A stretch of 64,000 nucleotides of DNA from Streptomyces sp. NBC_01465 (GCF_036227325.1 NZ_CP109467.1:3038001-3102000); one strand, 5' to 3'; shown: positions 18,102-26,169, counted from the first letter of the stretch. A program made the numbers and translations. The notes: a model not told the origin generated them from the letters alone.

Positions 18102-18752
18102 ATGAGCACCGAGCCGCAGACCACGTACGCCGACCGCATCTTCCGGTCGTCCGCCGCCCTCGTCGGCGGCGTTCTGCTGCTCGCGCTCGCCGTCTGGCTC
18201 GGCGGCGACGCAGTGCTGAACGGCAAGGGCCGCGCGCCGTGGCTCGCGCTGGCCGCACTGCTCTGCGTGATCCCCCTGGTGATCGCCTTCACGCTGCGGC
18301 CCGCCGTGTACGCCAACGACAACCGGATCAGGATCCGCAATCCCTTCCGTACGATCACGCTCCCCTGGGCCGCGGTCGAGGACGTCCGGGCGAGCTACTC
18401 CAGCGAGATCTACACGAGCGGCGGCGAGAAGTACCAGCTCTGGGCGATCCCCGTCTCGCTGCGCAGCCGCAAGCGGGCGACGTCCCGCCAGGCGCGGGAC
18501 GCGGCGAGCGACCCGTACGGGCGCACCTCGGCGGTGGCGTCGGCGCGCTCGGCCCGCAGCAGCCGGGGCCTGGACGCGGAGACCGGACGGGCCCAGGCCG
18601 ACCAGGCCGTCGCGGACCTGCGCGGGCTCGCGGAGCGCAATGCCGCGCGGCCCGAGGCGCAGGGGGCGGCGGCGGTGCGCTGGGCGTTCGAGATCATCGC
18701 GCCGGCCGCGGTCGGGGCGCTCCTCTTCGTCATCGTGCTCGCCGTCGGTTAA
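18102..18752 (+). CDS. PH-domain (bPH) membrane protein
   Basis: 216 aa. Helices at about 17-37 and 46-63, then a bacterial PH-like region (AVYANDNRIRIRNPFRTITLPWAAVEDVRASYS) at 67-125, a Ser/Arg/Ala-rich linker and a final C-terminal helix. A conserved actinobacterial membrane protein of unknown role. ATG 18102 is preferred over GTG 18096; neither has a strong Shine-Dalgarno. Confidence 0.8.
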   Translation: MSTEPQTTYADRIFRSSAALVGGVLLLALAVWLGGDAVLNGKGRAPWLALAALLCVIPLVIAFTLRPAVYANDNRIRIRNPFRTITLPWAAVEDVRASYSSEIYTSGGEKYQLWAIPVSLRSRKRATSRQARDAASDPYGRTSAVASARSARSSRGLDAETGRAQADQAVADLRGLAERNAARPEAQGAAAVRWAFEIIAPAAVGALLFVIVLAVG

Positions 18753-18794
18753 ATCGCTCACAGGAGCAGATCCATGCTCCCCCTGTACAGGTAG

Positions 18795-18806
18795 CTACGC
18801 GCGTAG
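18795..18806. promoter_or_regulatory. Nucleoside-regulon operator upstream of deoC
   Basis: Perfect CTACGCGCGTAG palindrome ending 13 nt before the deoC start; its last bases form the beginning of a possible -10 (TAGATA 18804-18809). Binding here would block RNA polymerase. Confidence 0.82.
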
Positions 18807-18819
18807 ATATGCTGCTCTG

Positions 18820-19773
18820 GTGACCATGCCCAGTACTGCACCCGCATTCGTAGACGCCACCGCGTCCGACGGTGCGCTGCGCCGCTTCCTGCACGGCCTC
18901 CCCGGCGTCGACGCCGTCGGCCTGGAAGCGCGCGCCGCCTCCCTCGGCACCCGATCGATCAAGACCACCTCGAAGGCGTATGCCATCGATCTGGCCATCT
19001 CGATGATCGACCTGACGACCCTCGAAGGCGCGGACACCCCGGGCAAGGTCCGGGCGCTCTCCGCGAAGGCCGTCCACCCCGACCCGACCGACCGCACGAC
19101 GCCCATGACCGCCGCGGTCTGCGTCTACCCCGACATGGTGGCGACGGCGAAGGCCGCGCTCGGCGGGGCGCCGGTCAAGGTCGCCTCGGTCGCCACCGCC
19201 TTCCCGGCGGGGCGCGCGGCGCTCCCGGTGAAGCTCGCGGACGTGCGCGACGCGGTGGCCGCGGGCGCGGACGAGATCGACATGGTGATCGACCGCGGGG
19301 CGTTCCTCGCGGGCCGGTACATGGAGACGTACGAGCTGATCTCGGCAGTGAAGGCGGAGTGCGGGACGGCCAGGCTCAAGGTCATCTTCGAGACCGGCGA
19401 GCTCTCCACGTACGACAACATCCGCCGCGCCTCGTGGATCGGCATGATGGCCGGCGCGGACTTCATCAAGACGTCGACGGGCAAGGTCGGGGTCAACGCG
19501 ACCCCCGCGAACGCGCTCCTCATGCTGGAGGCGGTGCGCGACTACCGTGCGCAGACCGGCATCCAGGTGGGCGTGAAGCCCGCGGGCGGCATCCGCAACA
19601 CCAAGGAAGCGATCAAGTTCCTGGTGCTGGTGAACGAGACGGCCGGCGCGGACTGGCTGGACAACCACTGGTTCCGCTTCGGCGCCTCCTCGCTGCTGAA
19701 CGACCTGCTGATGCAGCGGCAGAAGCTCAGCACCGGCCGGTACTCCGGTCCCGACTACGTGACGGTGGACTGA
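18820..19773 (+). CDS. deoC: Deoxyribose-phosphate aldolase
   Basis: 317-aa class I aldolase that splits 2-deoxy-D-ribose-5-phosphate into glyceraldehyde-3-phosphate and acetaldehyde, the last step of deoxynucleoside breakdown. The Schiff-base lysine is in DFIKTSTGKVG and a second catalytic lysine in GVKPAGGIR; the active-site Asp is in DEIDMVIDRG. Like other actinobacterial forms it is longer at the N-terminus than E. coli DeoC. GTG 18820 immediately follows the promoter with no leader. It heads an operon with two aldehyde-dehydrogenase genes (5-nt gap), fitting removal of the acetaldehyde product. Confidence 0.94.
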   Translation: MTMPSTAPAFVDATASDGALRRFLHGLPGVDAVGLEARAASLGTRSIKTTSKAYAIDLAISMIDLTTLEGADTPGKVRALSAKAVHPDPTDRTTPMTAAVCVYPDMVATAKAALGGAPVKVASVATAFPAGRAALPVKLADVRDAVAAGADEIDMVIDRGAFLAGRYMETYELISAVKAECGTARLKVIFETGELSTYDNIRRASWIGMMAGADFIKTSTGKVGVNATPANALLMLEAVRDYRAQTGIQVGVKPAGGIRNTKEAIKFLVLVNETAGADWLDNHWFRFGASSLLNDLLMQRQKLSTGRYSGPDYVTVD

Positions 19774-19778
19774 TCACC

Positions 19779-21215
19779 ATGGCATCTGTATTCGAGTACG
19801 CACCGGCGCCCGAGTCCCGGTCTGTGGTGGACATCGCGCCGTCCTACGGCCTGTTCATCGACGGCGAGTTCGTCGAGGCGGCGGACGGCAAGGTCTTCAA
19901 GTCGGTCTCCCCGTCGACGGAGGAGGTCCTCTCCGAGGTCGCCCAAGCGGGCACCGCAGACGTGGACCGCGCGGTGAAGGCGGCCCGCAAGGCGTTCGAG
20001 AAGTGGTCGGCGCTGCCCGGCTCCGAGCGCGCGAAGTACCTGTTCCGTATCGCCCGGATCATCCAGGAGCGCAGCCGCGAACTGGCCGTCCTGGAAACGC
20101 TGGACAACGGTAAGCCGATCAAGGAGACGCGCGACGCGGACCTCCCGCTGGTCGCCGCGCACTTCTTCTACTACGCGGGCTGGGCGGACAAGCTCTCGCA
20201 CGCGGGGTACGGGGCCGACCCGAAGCCGCTGGGTGTGGCGGGCCAGGTCATCCCGTGGAACTTCCCGCTGCTGATGCTGGCGTGGAAGATCGCCCCGGCG
20301 CTGGCGACGGGCAACACGGTCGTCCTGAAGCCGGCCGAAACGACCCCGCTCTCCGCTCTCTTCTTCGCGGACATCTGCCGCCAGGCGGGTCTCCCCAAGG
20401 GCGTCGTCAACATCCTCCCCGGCTACGGGGACGCGGGCGCGGCGCTGACCGAGCACCCGGACGTGAACAAGGTCGCGTTCACGGGCTCGACGGCGGTCGG
20501 CAAGGCGATCGCGCGCCAGGTGGCGGGTACGAACAAGAAGGTCACCCTGGAGCTGGGCGGCAAGGGCGCGAACATCGTCTTCGACGACGCGCCCATCGAC
20601 CAGGCGGTCGAGGGCATCGTCACCGGCATCTTCTTCAACCAGGGCCAGGTCTGCTGCGCGGGCTCGCGGCTCCTCGTACAGGAGTCGGTCCAGGACGAGG
20701 TGCTTGACGCACTGAAGCGCCGCCTGTCGACGCTGCGCCTCGGCGACCCGCTCGACAAGAACACGGACATCGGCGCGATCAACTCGGCCGAGCAGCTGGC
20801 GCGCATCACCGCCCTCGCCGAGACGGGCGAGGCGGAGGGCGCGGAGCGCTGGTCGCCGGAGTGCGAACTGCCCACGTCGGGCTACTGGTTCCGCCCGACC
20901 CTCTTCACGGGTGTCACGCAGGCGCACACGGTCGCGCGCGACGAGATCTTCGGCCCGGTGCTGTCGGTGCTCTCCTTCCGTACGCCGGAGGAAGCGGTCG
21001 CCAAGGCGAACAACACGCAGTACGGCCTCTCGGCCGGCATCTGGACGGAGAAGGGCTCGCGCATCCTCGCGGTCGCGAACAAGCTCCGGGCGGGCGTCGT
21101 CTGGGCCAACACGTTCAACAAGTTCGACCCGACCTCGCCCTTCGGCGGTTACAAGGAGTCGGGCTACGGCCGCGAAGGCGGCCGCCACGGCCTGGAGGCG
21201 TACCTCGATGTCTGA
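19779..21215 (+). CDS. Aldehyde dehydrogenase (NAD-dependent)
   Basis: 478-aa complete aldehyde dehydrogenase. NAD-binding motifs include VIPWNFPLLMLAWK and the FTGSTAVGK loop; the general base is the Glu in TLELGGKGAN and the catalytic Cys lies in FFNQGQVCCAGSRL. C-terminal FGPVLSVLSF and GGYKESGYGREGG are typical. Being the second gene of the deoC operon it most likely oxidises acetaldehyde from DeoC to acetate, a role inferred from context. It overlaps the next gene by 8 bp. Confidence 0.92.
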   Translation: MASVFEYAPAPESRSVVDIAPSYGLFIDGEFVEAADGKVFKSVSPSTEEVLSEVAQAGTADVDRAVKAARKAFEKWSALPGSERAKYLFRIARIIQERSRELAVLETLDNGKPIKETRDADLPLVAAHFFYYAGWADKLSHAGYGADPKPLGVAGQVIPWNFPLLMLAWKIAPALATGNTVVLKPAETTPLSALFFADICRQAGLPKGVVNILPGYGDAGAALTEHPDVNKVAFTGSTAVGKAIARQVAGTNKKVTLELGGKGANIVFDDAPIDQAVEGIVTGIFFNQGQVCCAGSRLLVQESVQDEVLDALKRRLSTLRLGDPLDKNTDIGAINSAEQLARITALAETGEAEGAERWSPECELPTSGYWFRPTLFTGVTQAHTVARDEIFGPVLSVLSFRTPEEAVAKANNTQYGLSAGIWTEKGSRILAVANKLRAGVVWANTFNKFDPTSPFGGYKESGYGREGGRHGLEAYLDV

Positions 21216-22092
21216 CCGTTTGAGCGTCTTCAAGACCTACAAGCTGTACGTAGGGGGCAAGTTCCCCCGGAGCGAGAGCGGCCGGGTGTACGAGGTGCAG
21301 GACAAGAAGTCCAACTGGCTGGCGAACGCGCCCCTTTCCTCCCGCAAGGACGCGCGTGACGCGGTCGTCGCGGCGCGCAAGGCGTTCGGCGGGTGGGCGG
21401 GTGCGACGGCGTACAACCGCGGCCAGATCCTCTACCGCATCGCGGAGATGCTGGAGGGGCGCAGGGACCAGTTCGTACGGGAGGTCGCGGAGGCCGAGGG
21501 CCTGTCGAAGTCGAAGGCGGCCGTGGTCGTGGACGCGGCGATCGACCGCTGGGTCTGGTACGCGGGCTGGACGGACAAGATCGCCCAACTCGCGGGCGGG
21601 GCGAACCCGGTGGCGGGCCCGTTCTTCAACCTCTCGACGCCGGAGCCGACGGGTGTGGTGACGGTGATCGCGCCCCAGGAGTCCTCCTTCCTGGGCCTGA
21701 TCTCGGTGATCGCACCGGTGATCGCGACGGGCAACACGGCGGTGGTGGTGGCTTCGGAGAAGTCCCCGCTCCCGGCGCTGTCCCTGGGCGAGGTCCTGGC
21801 GACCTCCGACCTCCCGGGCGGCGTGGTCAACATCCTCTCGGGCAAGACGGCGGAGATCACGCCGTCGCTCGCGTCCCACCAGGACGTGAACGCGATCGAC
21901 CTGACGGGCGCGGACGCGGACCTGGCGCGCGACCTGGAGATCGCGGCGGCGGACAACCTCAAGCGCGTACTGCGTCCCCAGCCGGTGGACTTCACGGCGG
22001 ACCCGGGCACGCACCGCCTGACGGCGTTCCTGGAGACGAAGACGGTGTGGCACCCGACGGGCTCGCTGGGCGCATCGGGCTCCTCGTACTGA
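21208..22092 (+). CDS. Truncated aldehyde dehydrogenase-like protein without catalytic domain
   Basis: 294 aa, related to the N-terminal cofactor-binding part of aldehyde dehydrogenases (KLYVGGKFPRSESG, VTVIAPQESSFLGLIS, ATGNTAVVVASEKSPL, LPGGVVNILSG). It stops before the region that would hold the ELGG glutamate and the catalytic cysteine, and the FTGS loop is replaced by IDLTGADADLA, so it cannot be an ordinary aldehyde dehydrogenase. Codon use is normal and it overlaps the full-length gene by 8 bp, so it looks maintained and probably makes a partner or regulatory subunit. A similar short gene is remembered at the same spot in S. coelicolor. Confidence 0.85.
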   Translation: MSDRLSVFKTYKLYVGGKFPRSESGRVYEVQDKKSNWLANAPLSSRKDARDAVVAARKAFGGWAGATAYNRGQILYRIAEMLEGRRDQFVREVAEAEGLSKSKAAVVVDAAIDRWVWYAGWTDKIAQLAGGANPVAGPFFNLSTPEPTGVVTVIAPQESSFLGLISVIAPVIATGNTAVVVASEKSPLPALSLGEVLATSDLPGGVVNILSGKTAEITPSLASHQDVNAIDLTGADADLARDLEIAAADNLKRVLRPQPVDFTADPGTHRLTAFLETKTVWHPTGSLGASGSSY

Positions 22093-22112
22093 CGCACTGA
22101 ACCTGACGAACC

Positions 22113-22145
22113 GGCCCTGCGCCCCCGACCCGGGGGCGCAGGGCC
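22113..22145 (+). terminator. Terminator of the deoC operon
   Basis: GGCCCTGCGCCCC pairs with the complementary GGGGCGCAGGGCC around a short loop, 20 nt after the stop of the last gene of the operon. Confidence 0.85.
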
Positions 22146-22261
22146 CTCGCATGTCAGTTGTCATTGCCGGGTTACGGAAGCCGGCACCCCTCGCAGACTG
22201 CCGTGCCACCCCTGTGATCCGCGTGACCCGGAGCGAGAAACTACGGCGGAGGGGGCAGACG

Positions 22262-23044
22262 ATGACCACAACACGGGCAAGAGCCCACAGCACCGGCAGC
22301 ACGCTGCTGAGCGGGGGCGGCGCGGACCTGCGGCCGCCGGGCAGCGCGCGGTCCATGGGGGTGCTGCTGATCCTGCTGTCGATGGCGCTGGCGGTCGGCT
22401 GCTACGCGGCGTTCGCCTGGTGGCTGCCCTCCGACCGTGAGCGCTACCAGGACTACCGCGCGGCCGCCGCGTGCACCTCCCGGGCCGGCGAGCAGGAACA
22501 GAAGGACTGCCTGAGCACCTTCCACTTCACCGTGGAGAAGACGGTGAACAAGAGCGAGGGGAAGACCTCCACCTACGAAGCGACCCTGACGGGCCAGGAC
22601 TCCTGGCGCGGAACGGTGTCCTTCGGCGACCCCGGACCCCTCCTGAAGCGGCTCGCGCCCGGCGACCGGGTCACGGCCACGGTCTGGCGGCGCGACATCG
22701 TGGTGCTGAGCAAGGACGGCGTACGCCAGAACACCTCAGAGGCACCCCGCGGCGAGATCCAGATGAACGCGGCGTTCGGCGTGCTCGCGGCGCTTGTCGC
22801 AGCCCAGGCCTTCGTGTTCGGAGCGGCACGCCTGGCCGGGTCCCGCGGCGGGTACGGGCGACTGACCTGGGACCCGTACGGCAGGCGCCTGCTCATCACG
22901 ATCTTCGCGGCCGGCTTCGGTCTCGGCCTCCCGGCGACGTGGCTCAGGCTCCCGTGGTGGACCGTGCCCGTCACCGTGCCCTTGGTGGTGTGCGCGGTGG
23001 GTACGGTGCTCTACCGGCGGACGCGTCGCCCTGCTGCTCGTTGA
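22262..23044 (+). CDS. Membrane protein, hypothetical
   Basis: 260 aa with a Pro/Gly-rich head, a helix at about 33-53, an extracytoplasmic region of some 120 residues (two cysteines, ACTSRAGEQEQKDC), and three further helices from about 168 to 250. The overall plan, a signal-anchor helix, an outer domain and a C-terminal helix bundle, is seen in several Streptomyces hypothetical proteins. No function assigned. ATG 22262 lies after GGAGGGGGC, a good Shine-Dalgarno. Confidence 0.75.
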   Translation: MTTTRARAHSTGSTLLSGGGADLRPPGSARSMGVLLILLSMALAVGCYAAFAWWLPSDRERYQDYRAAAACTSRAGEQEQKDCLSTFHFTVEKTVNKSEGKTSTYEATLTGQDSWRGTVSFGDPGPLLKRLAPGDRVTATVWRRDIVVLSKDGVRQNTSEAPRGEIQMNAAFGVLAALVAAQAFVFGAARLAGSRGGYGRLTWDPYGRRLLITIFAAGFGLGLPATWLRLPWWTVPVTVPLVVCAVGTVLYRRTRRPAAR

Positions 23045-23050
23045 GGCGCT

Positions 23051-23098
23051 GCAAAGGACCCCGTTCACCCTCCGTCCAGGGTGAGCGGGGCCTTTTGC
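23051..23098. terminator. Bidirectional terminator between convergent genes
   Basis: GCAAAGG-CCCCG-TCACCC pairs with GGGTGA-CGGGG-CCTTTTGC over about 18 bp with an 8-nt loop. It lies between a plus-strand gene ending at 23044 and a minus-strand gene ending at 23105, with a T-run on the plus side, so it should serve both. Confidence 0.85.
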
Positions 23099-23104
23099 GC
23101 ATAG

Positions 23105-23485
23105 TCAGTAAGGGAGTTGCTGCAGGGTCCAGCCGTTGCCGTCGGGGTCGGTGAAGGCGGCGTAGGAGACGGTGGGCTTGCCCGGCGCGCTCATGTCCTC
23201 CACGGCGGCGACGTCGACGTCGCGCCCGACGAGTTCGGCGCGGGCGGCGTGGATGTCGTCGACGACGAGGTGCAGCCCCTGGACGGCGCCGGGGGTGGTG
23301 GAGACGATGCCGACCCCGATGGCGATCGAGCAGGCGGACCCGGGCGGAGTGAGCTGGACGACGCGGAAGGAGTCGTTCGGGCTGAAGTCGAGGTCGACCT
23401 TGAAGCCGAGCTGATCGGCGTAGAAGGCCTTGGCACGGTCGACGTCGGCGACGGGGAGCGGGATCAGTTCGAGGCGGAAGTCCAT
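23105..23485 (-). CDS. VOC-family (glyoxalase/bleomycin-resistance-like) protein
   Basis: 126 aa, one full vicinal-oxygen-chelate unit of two beta-alpha-beta-beta-beta modules: MDFRLELIPLPVADVDRAKAFYADQLGF, then HLVVDDIHAARAEL and the closing FTDPDGNGWTLQQLP. Possible metal ligands are a His near residue 76 and the Glu/Asp of the final strand. Enzymatic role is unknown: dioxygenase, isomerase and resistance proteins share the fold. Confidence 0.85.
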   Translation of the reverse strand: MDFRLELIPLPVADVDRAKAFYADQLGFKVDLDFSPNDSFRVVQLTPPGSACSIAIGVGIVSTTPGAVQGLHLVVDDIHAARAELVGRDVDVAAVEDMSAPGKPTVSYAAFTDPDGNGWTLQQLPY

Positions 23486-23888
23486 GGCTGCGATTCCCTT
23501 CGCGAGGCTGGGTTGTCAGTCTTCACCGAAACGTCGGGTTCCGGTGGGTGGTGGGCGTCGGGTGGGTGGGTGTGTGGCGGGCTCGTCTCGCGCCTTCGGC
23601 GCAAAGAGGCTGGCTACGACGAACAGGTGGGGGGCGGGGGCCGGTTGCCGGTCGCGCGGGCCGGTTCGATGTTGGTGTCGCAGGATGTACGACGCTGCGC
23701 GTCGTAGGCCTCGCCCTGGGGGCGAGTCCGGCTGGCTGCTGCCGCGCGGTGGTTGCGGCATCGTGGACACCGCGATGCTCGTGCGGGCCGGTAGGGCTGA
23801 TCGGTTCGGCTGCGGGGCACTTCGGCGGGGAAGTTGCGGTTACAGCGTCCGGGATGGAGCTCCGCTCCCCGGGGTGGGGGCACAGGTC

Positions 23889-24312
23889 GCACCACCTGAA
23901 TGGGGCAGCCACTCCCGGCTCGGCGTCAATTGGCTGTCGGTTGGCGGGACTTCATGCCCCGCTGGTCGCTGTCCGGTGGGTGGATCATCCCTCGCCGAGA
24001 TGGAATTCCGGGCATTTGGGACAGGTGCGGTGAGAATGGGACCGTGATGGTCCCGCTCTCACTGCACCTGTCCTATATGGGGTGTTACGGGGTGCTTGGT
24101 TGGGGGTGCTGGGGGTTCGTTTCCGGCCGCACCATGGAATCCGTGGCGGGGGCCGGGGGCGGGCCCGGTGCACCGGGCGGTGTGGGAGCCCCGTTCAACG
24201 CCCACCCCGCCCGTCCCCCCACCGGGCAGTGACCAGCGGGGCATGAAGTCCGGCCAACGAGTGGGTGGTTGACGCTGAGCCGAGAGCAATTGCCCCATTC
24301 AAGTGGTGCGCC
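23889..24312. repeat. Pair of ~94-nt inverted repeats flanking a strong hairpin
   Basis: The plus strand of about 23889-23980 and the reverse complement of about 24220-24312 match at about 80 percent over some 94 nt without gaps. Both hold the segments CACCACcTGAATGGGGCA, GACTTCATGCCCCGCTGGTC and CCGGTGGG. The arms enclose about 240 bp. This is the architecture of a small non-autonomous element (MITE-like); no target-site duplication was found. Confidence 0.6.
24019..24073. repeat. 25-bp hairpin with 5-nt loop
   Basis: Bases 24019-24043 pair with 24049-24073 over 25 positions with one mismatch and two G-U pairs, loop GTGAT. The stem begins GGACAGGTGC and ends GCACCTGTCC. No T-run follows, and no gene is adjacent, so it is not an obvious terminator; it could be a structured RNA or the core of a mobile element. 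Confidence 0.75.
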
Positions 24313-24533
24313 AACCGGCCACCGCGCACCCTTCGCGTCCCGGGCCACCAGGACCGGGCCGCTGTTGCGGGCGCAGCCCGCACCCGGGCACCGGTCCGCC
24401 GCCCGCAGCCCCGGGCCCGCCCCGACCCCCGCCCTTCCGGTCCGGGCCAACCCACGACCCTGATCCCCTCCCCACTGTGGCCAGGCCTCCCTGCCGACCG
24501 ATAGCCGCCAACCCCAGCGCCGGAAGGGACGGG

Positions 24534-24592
24534 GTCAATGGTGGAGCGCAGCGGAATCGGCGCAGCCGACGCGACGAAGGAGCGCCATTGAC
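24534..24592. repeat. 59-bp element bounded by GTCAATGG/CCATTGAC
   Basis: Perfect 8-bp inverted ends GTCAATGG and CCATTGAC enclose about 43 bp that contain the hairpin TCGGC GCA GCCGA and two direct GGAGCGC units. I recall similar short elements between genes in other Streptomyces, but only one copy is present here. Confidence 0.55.
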
Positions 24593-24688
24593 GCCGGCCC
24601 TGGAGGCGCGCACACTCCCGGCGTCGGTTGACAGGGAGACCCACCACACGAAGCCCCCGACCAGGGGAAACGGGTAGGAGGCGTCTCA

Positions 24689-24763
24689 GATCGCAGCCGC
24701 GTACGCGACGAAGCCTGCCCATGCCTCGCGGCCCACGGCGAATCGCGACCCGGCCTGCGACGG
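24689..24763 (-). pseudogene. 3' remnant of a DUF397 gene
   Basis: Reading on from the MFS gene's TAA in the same frame gives about 24 codons ending SRFAVGREAWAGFVAYAAAI and TGA. The last part closely resembles the C-terminus of the intact DUF397 gene at 28806 (AVDRAAWAGFVTYVVAI). No start codon or N-terminal half (WFKSSYS region) is present, so it is a truncated copy, apparently cut where the MFS/ArsR segment joins. Confidence 0.7.
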
Positions 24764-26080
24764 TTACTGCGCAGGCGTACTACTCGCATGCTGTTCGGTG
24801 CCGTTCTCTGATCCCGTTGAGCAGTTCGGGACGGGGATCGGGGATGTGAGTGGGTGCCAGGTGAGAATCCAGCTGGCAGTGAGCGCGGCCGCGATGCCTG
24901 CCAGGGCGATTGCGCCGCCTGTTCCGATGCCTGCGGCCACCGCGCCGAAGCCGGCCGGCCCGACGCCCTGAAGCGTCATGTTGCCGGAGCCGAGCAGACC
25001 GAAGGCCTGGCCCTGGCCATCCTGCGGCAGGGCGTCAAGGAACGGCCGTTGCAAGCCGAGACCGTAGGCGAATCCGAAGCCGCAGAGCAGCAGTAGCCAG
25101 GACGAGACGCCCACTCCGGGCTCGGCGGCGAAGCCGACCAGCGGCAGTCCCATCAACGCGATCAACGGGACCACCAGTCGCTCCCTGGTGGGTGGACGTA
25201 GGAGTCGGCCCACCAGCAGGTCACCGACCAGCATGCCGACCGGCAGACAGCCCATCAGCACCGCGTACCAGCCGGGCGCGAAGTGACGCCCTCCCGCGTA
25301 AGCGACGATCAGGCTTTCCGCGCCCGCTACGAACGCGGGCGGCAGCCACTGGGCCAACATCAGTCGCCGTACTGTGTGGCCGCGCAGCAGCAGGCCGGCA
25401 CCGTTCAGACTTGCCCGGACGGTCCCGCCGTCGCCCCGAGTGCTGGCGGGTGTGCGGCCGAACTCTCCCGCCTGCGGCCGGGGTAGCCGGATGCGGACAG
25501 CGAGCGCGCAGCCGAGGTAGAGGGCGGCGCTGAGCGTGAGCGCCCGGTGCGGGCCGAGTGCCGCGACGGCCGCACCTCCCAGCGCCAGACCGGACAATTG
25601 CGCTCCGGAGGCAGCGATGTTGTTCAGTGAACGGCCCAGTACATAGGCGTCGCCGACCAGCGACTGCGCGACCAGCCGGCTCGACGCGCCGTGAAACACC
25701 GGTGTGGCGAGGGCAACCAGCGCCACGACACCGAGGCTTGCCGCGATCGGCATCCGCACCAGGGCGAGCAGCAGGGCGGCGGCGCACTGCGAGGCGTAGC
25801 CGCCGGCGATGAGCGTGCGGGGCGGGAGTTGGTCGGCCAGTGAGCCCAGCAGCAGCGAGCCGAACAACTGCGGGAGAAAGCCGATGCCGAAGGCCAGTGC
25901 GCTCAGCAGCGCGGAGCCGGTGGCCGCGAAGACCAGCACCGAGAACGTGGTGATCCGCAGCGAGTCCGCGGTGATCGCGACGGTGCGGGTCGAGAAGAGC
26001 AGCCGGAATCGTGGCTCGGCCAGCACTTCCCGGTAGGTGGCACGGTGGTTGACCTGCACGGGTTGGGCGGTTGGGGGCAT
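24764..26080 (-). CDS. MFS transporter
   Basis: 438-aa major facilitator with about 12 hydrophobic helices. The start MPPTAQPVQVNHRATYREVL precedes the first helix; GSLADQLPPRTLIAGGYASQ is the loop 2-3 region, and the second half begins near residue 215. An exporter of a small toxic compound is the usual role when paired with a divergent ArsR-type regulator. ATG 26080 is chosen at the first convincing start; upstream in-frame codons cross the promoter. Its stop runs directly into a DUF397 remnant, suggesting insertion of this pair into an older locus. Confidence 0.85.
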   Translation of the reverse strand: MPPTAQPVQVNHRATYREVLAEPRFRLLFSTRTVAITADSLRITTFSVLVFAATGSALLSALAFGIGFLPQLFGSLLLGSLADQLPPRTLIAGGYASQCAAALLLALVRMPIAASLGVVALVALATPVFHGASSRLVAQSLVGDAYVLGRSLNNIAASGAQLSGLALGGAAVAALGPHRALTLSAALYLGCALAVRIRLPRPQAGEFGRTPASTRGDGGTVRASLNGAGLLLRGHTVRRLMLAQWLPPAFVAGAESLIVAYAGGRHFAPGWYAVLMGCLPVGMLVGDLLVGRLLRPPTRERLVVPLIALMGLPLVGFAAEPGVGVSSWLLLLCGFGFAYGLGLQRPFLDALPQDGQGQAFGLLGSGNMTLQGVGPAGFGAVAAGIGTGGAIALAGIAAALTASWILTWHPLTSPIPVPNCSTGSENGTEQHASSTPAQ

Positions 26081-26119
26081 GGCGCCCAGCCTCGCCGTGG
26101 GCCCACGCCACTCACCAAT

Positions 26120-26139
26120 GATTCGTCGCTGGACGAATC
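26120..26139. promoter_or_regulatory. Operator-like palindrome between MFS and ArsR genes
   Basis: GATTCGTC and GACGAATC are perfect 8-bp arms around GCTG in the 89-bp divergent promoter region. The position fits a site for the adjacent ArsR-family protein, controlling both genes. Confidence 0.65.
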
Positions 26140-26169
26140 TGAACAGAGGGCCGCCGGTAGCATGGCAGG

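Larger units (their letters stand above)
23486..24688. other. 1.2-kb palindrome-rich region without a credible gene
   Basis: Open frames exist on both strands, as always at this GC, but none has a ribosome-binding site, a recognisable family or sensible composition. The region instead carries a row of inverted repeats: GCGCC TTC GGCGC at 23590, TACGACGC TGC GCGTCGTA at 23688-23706, CTCGCC/GGCGAG right after it, a pair of 94-nt inverted arms (23889-24312), a 25-bp hairpin inside them and a closing inverted repeat at 24534-24592. It marks the left border of the accessory block and may be built from nested small mobile elements or an RNA-encoding locus. Confidence 0.6.

Noticed and set aside
16633..18258. 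Long open frame on the minus strand opposite the phosphohexomutase and membrane-protein genes
   Set aside because: It is rich in Arg, Gly and Ala, shows no family motif and lies antisense to two well-supported genes. Long spurious frames are normal in DNA above 70 percent GC.
23516..24450. Several overlapping open frames in the palindrome-rich region
   Set aside because: No ribosome-binding site, low-complexity Pro/Arg/Gly composition and no recognised domain; the repeats explain the sequence better.
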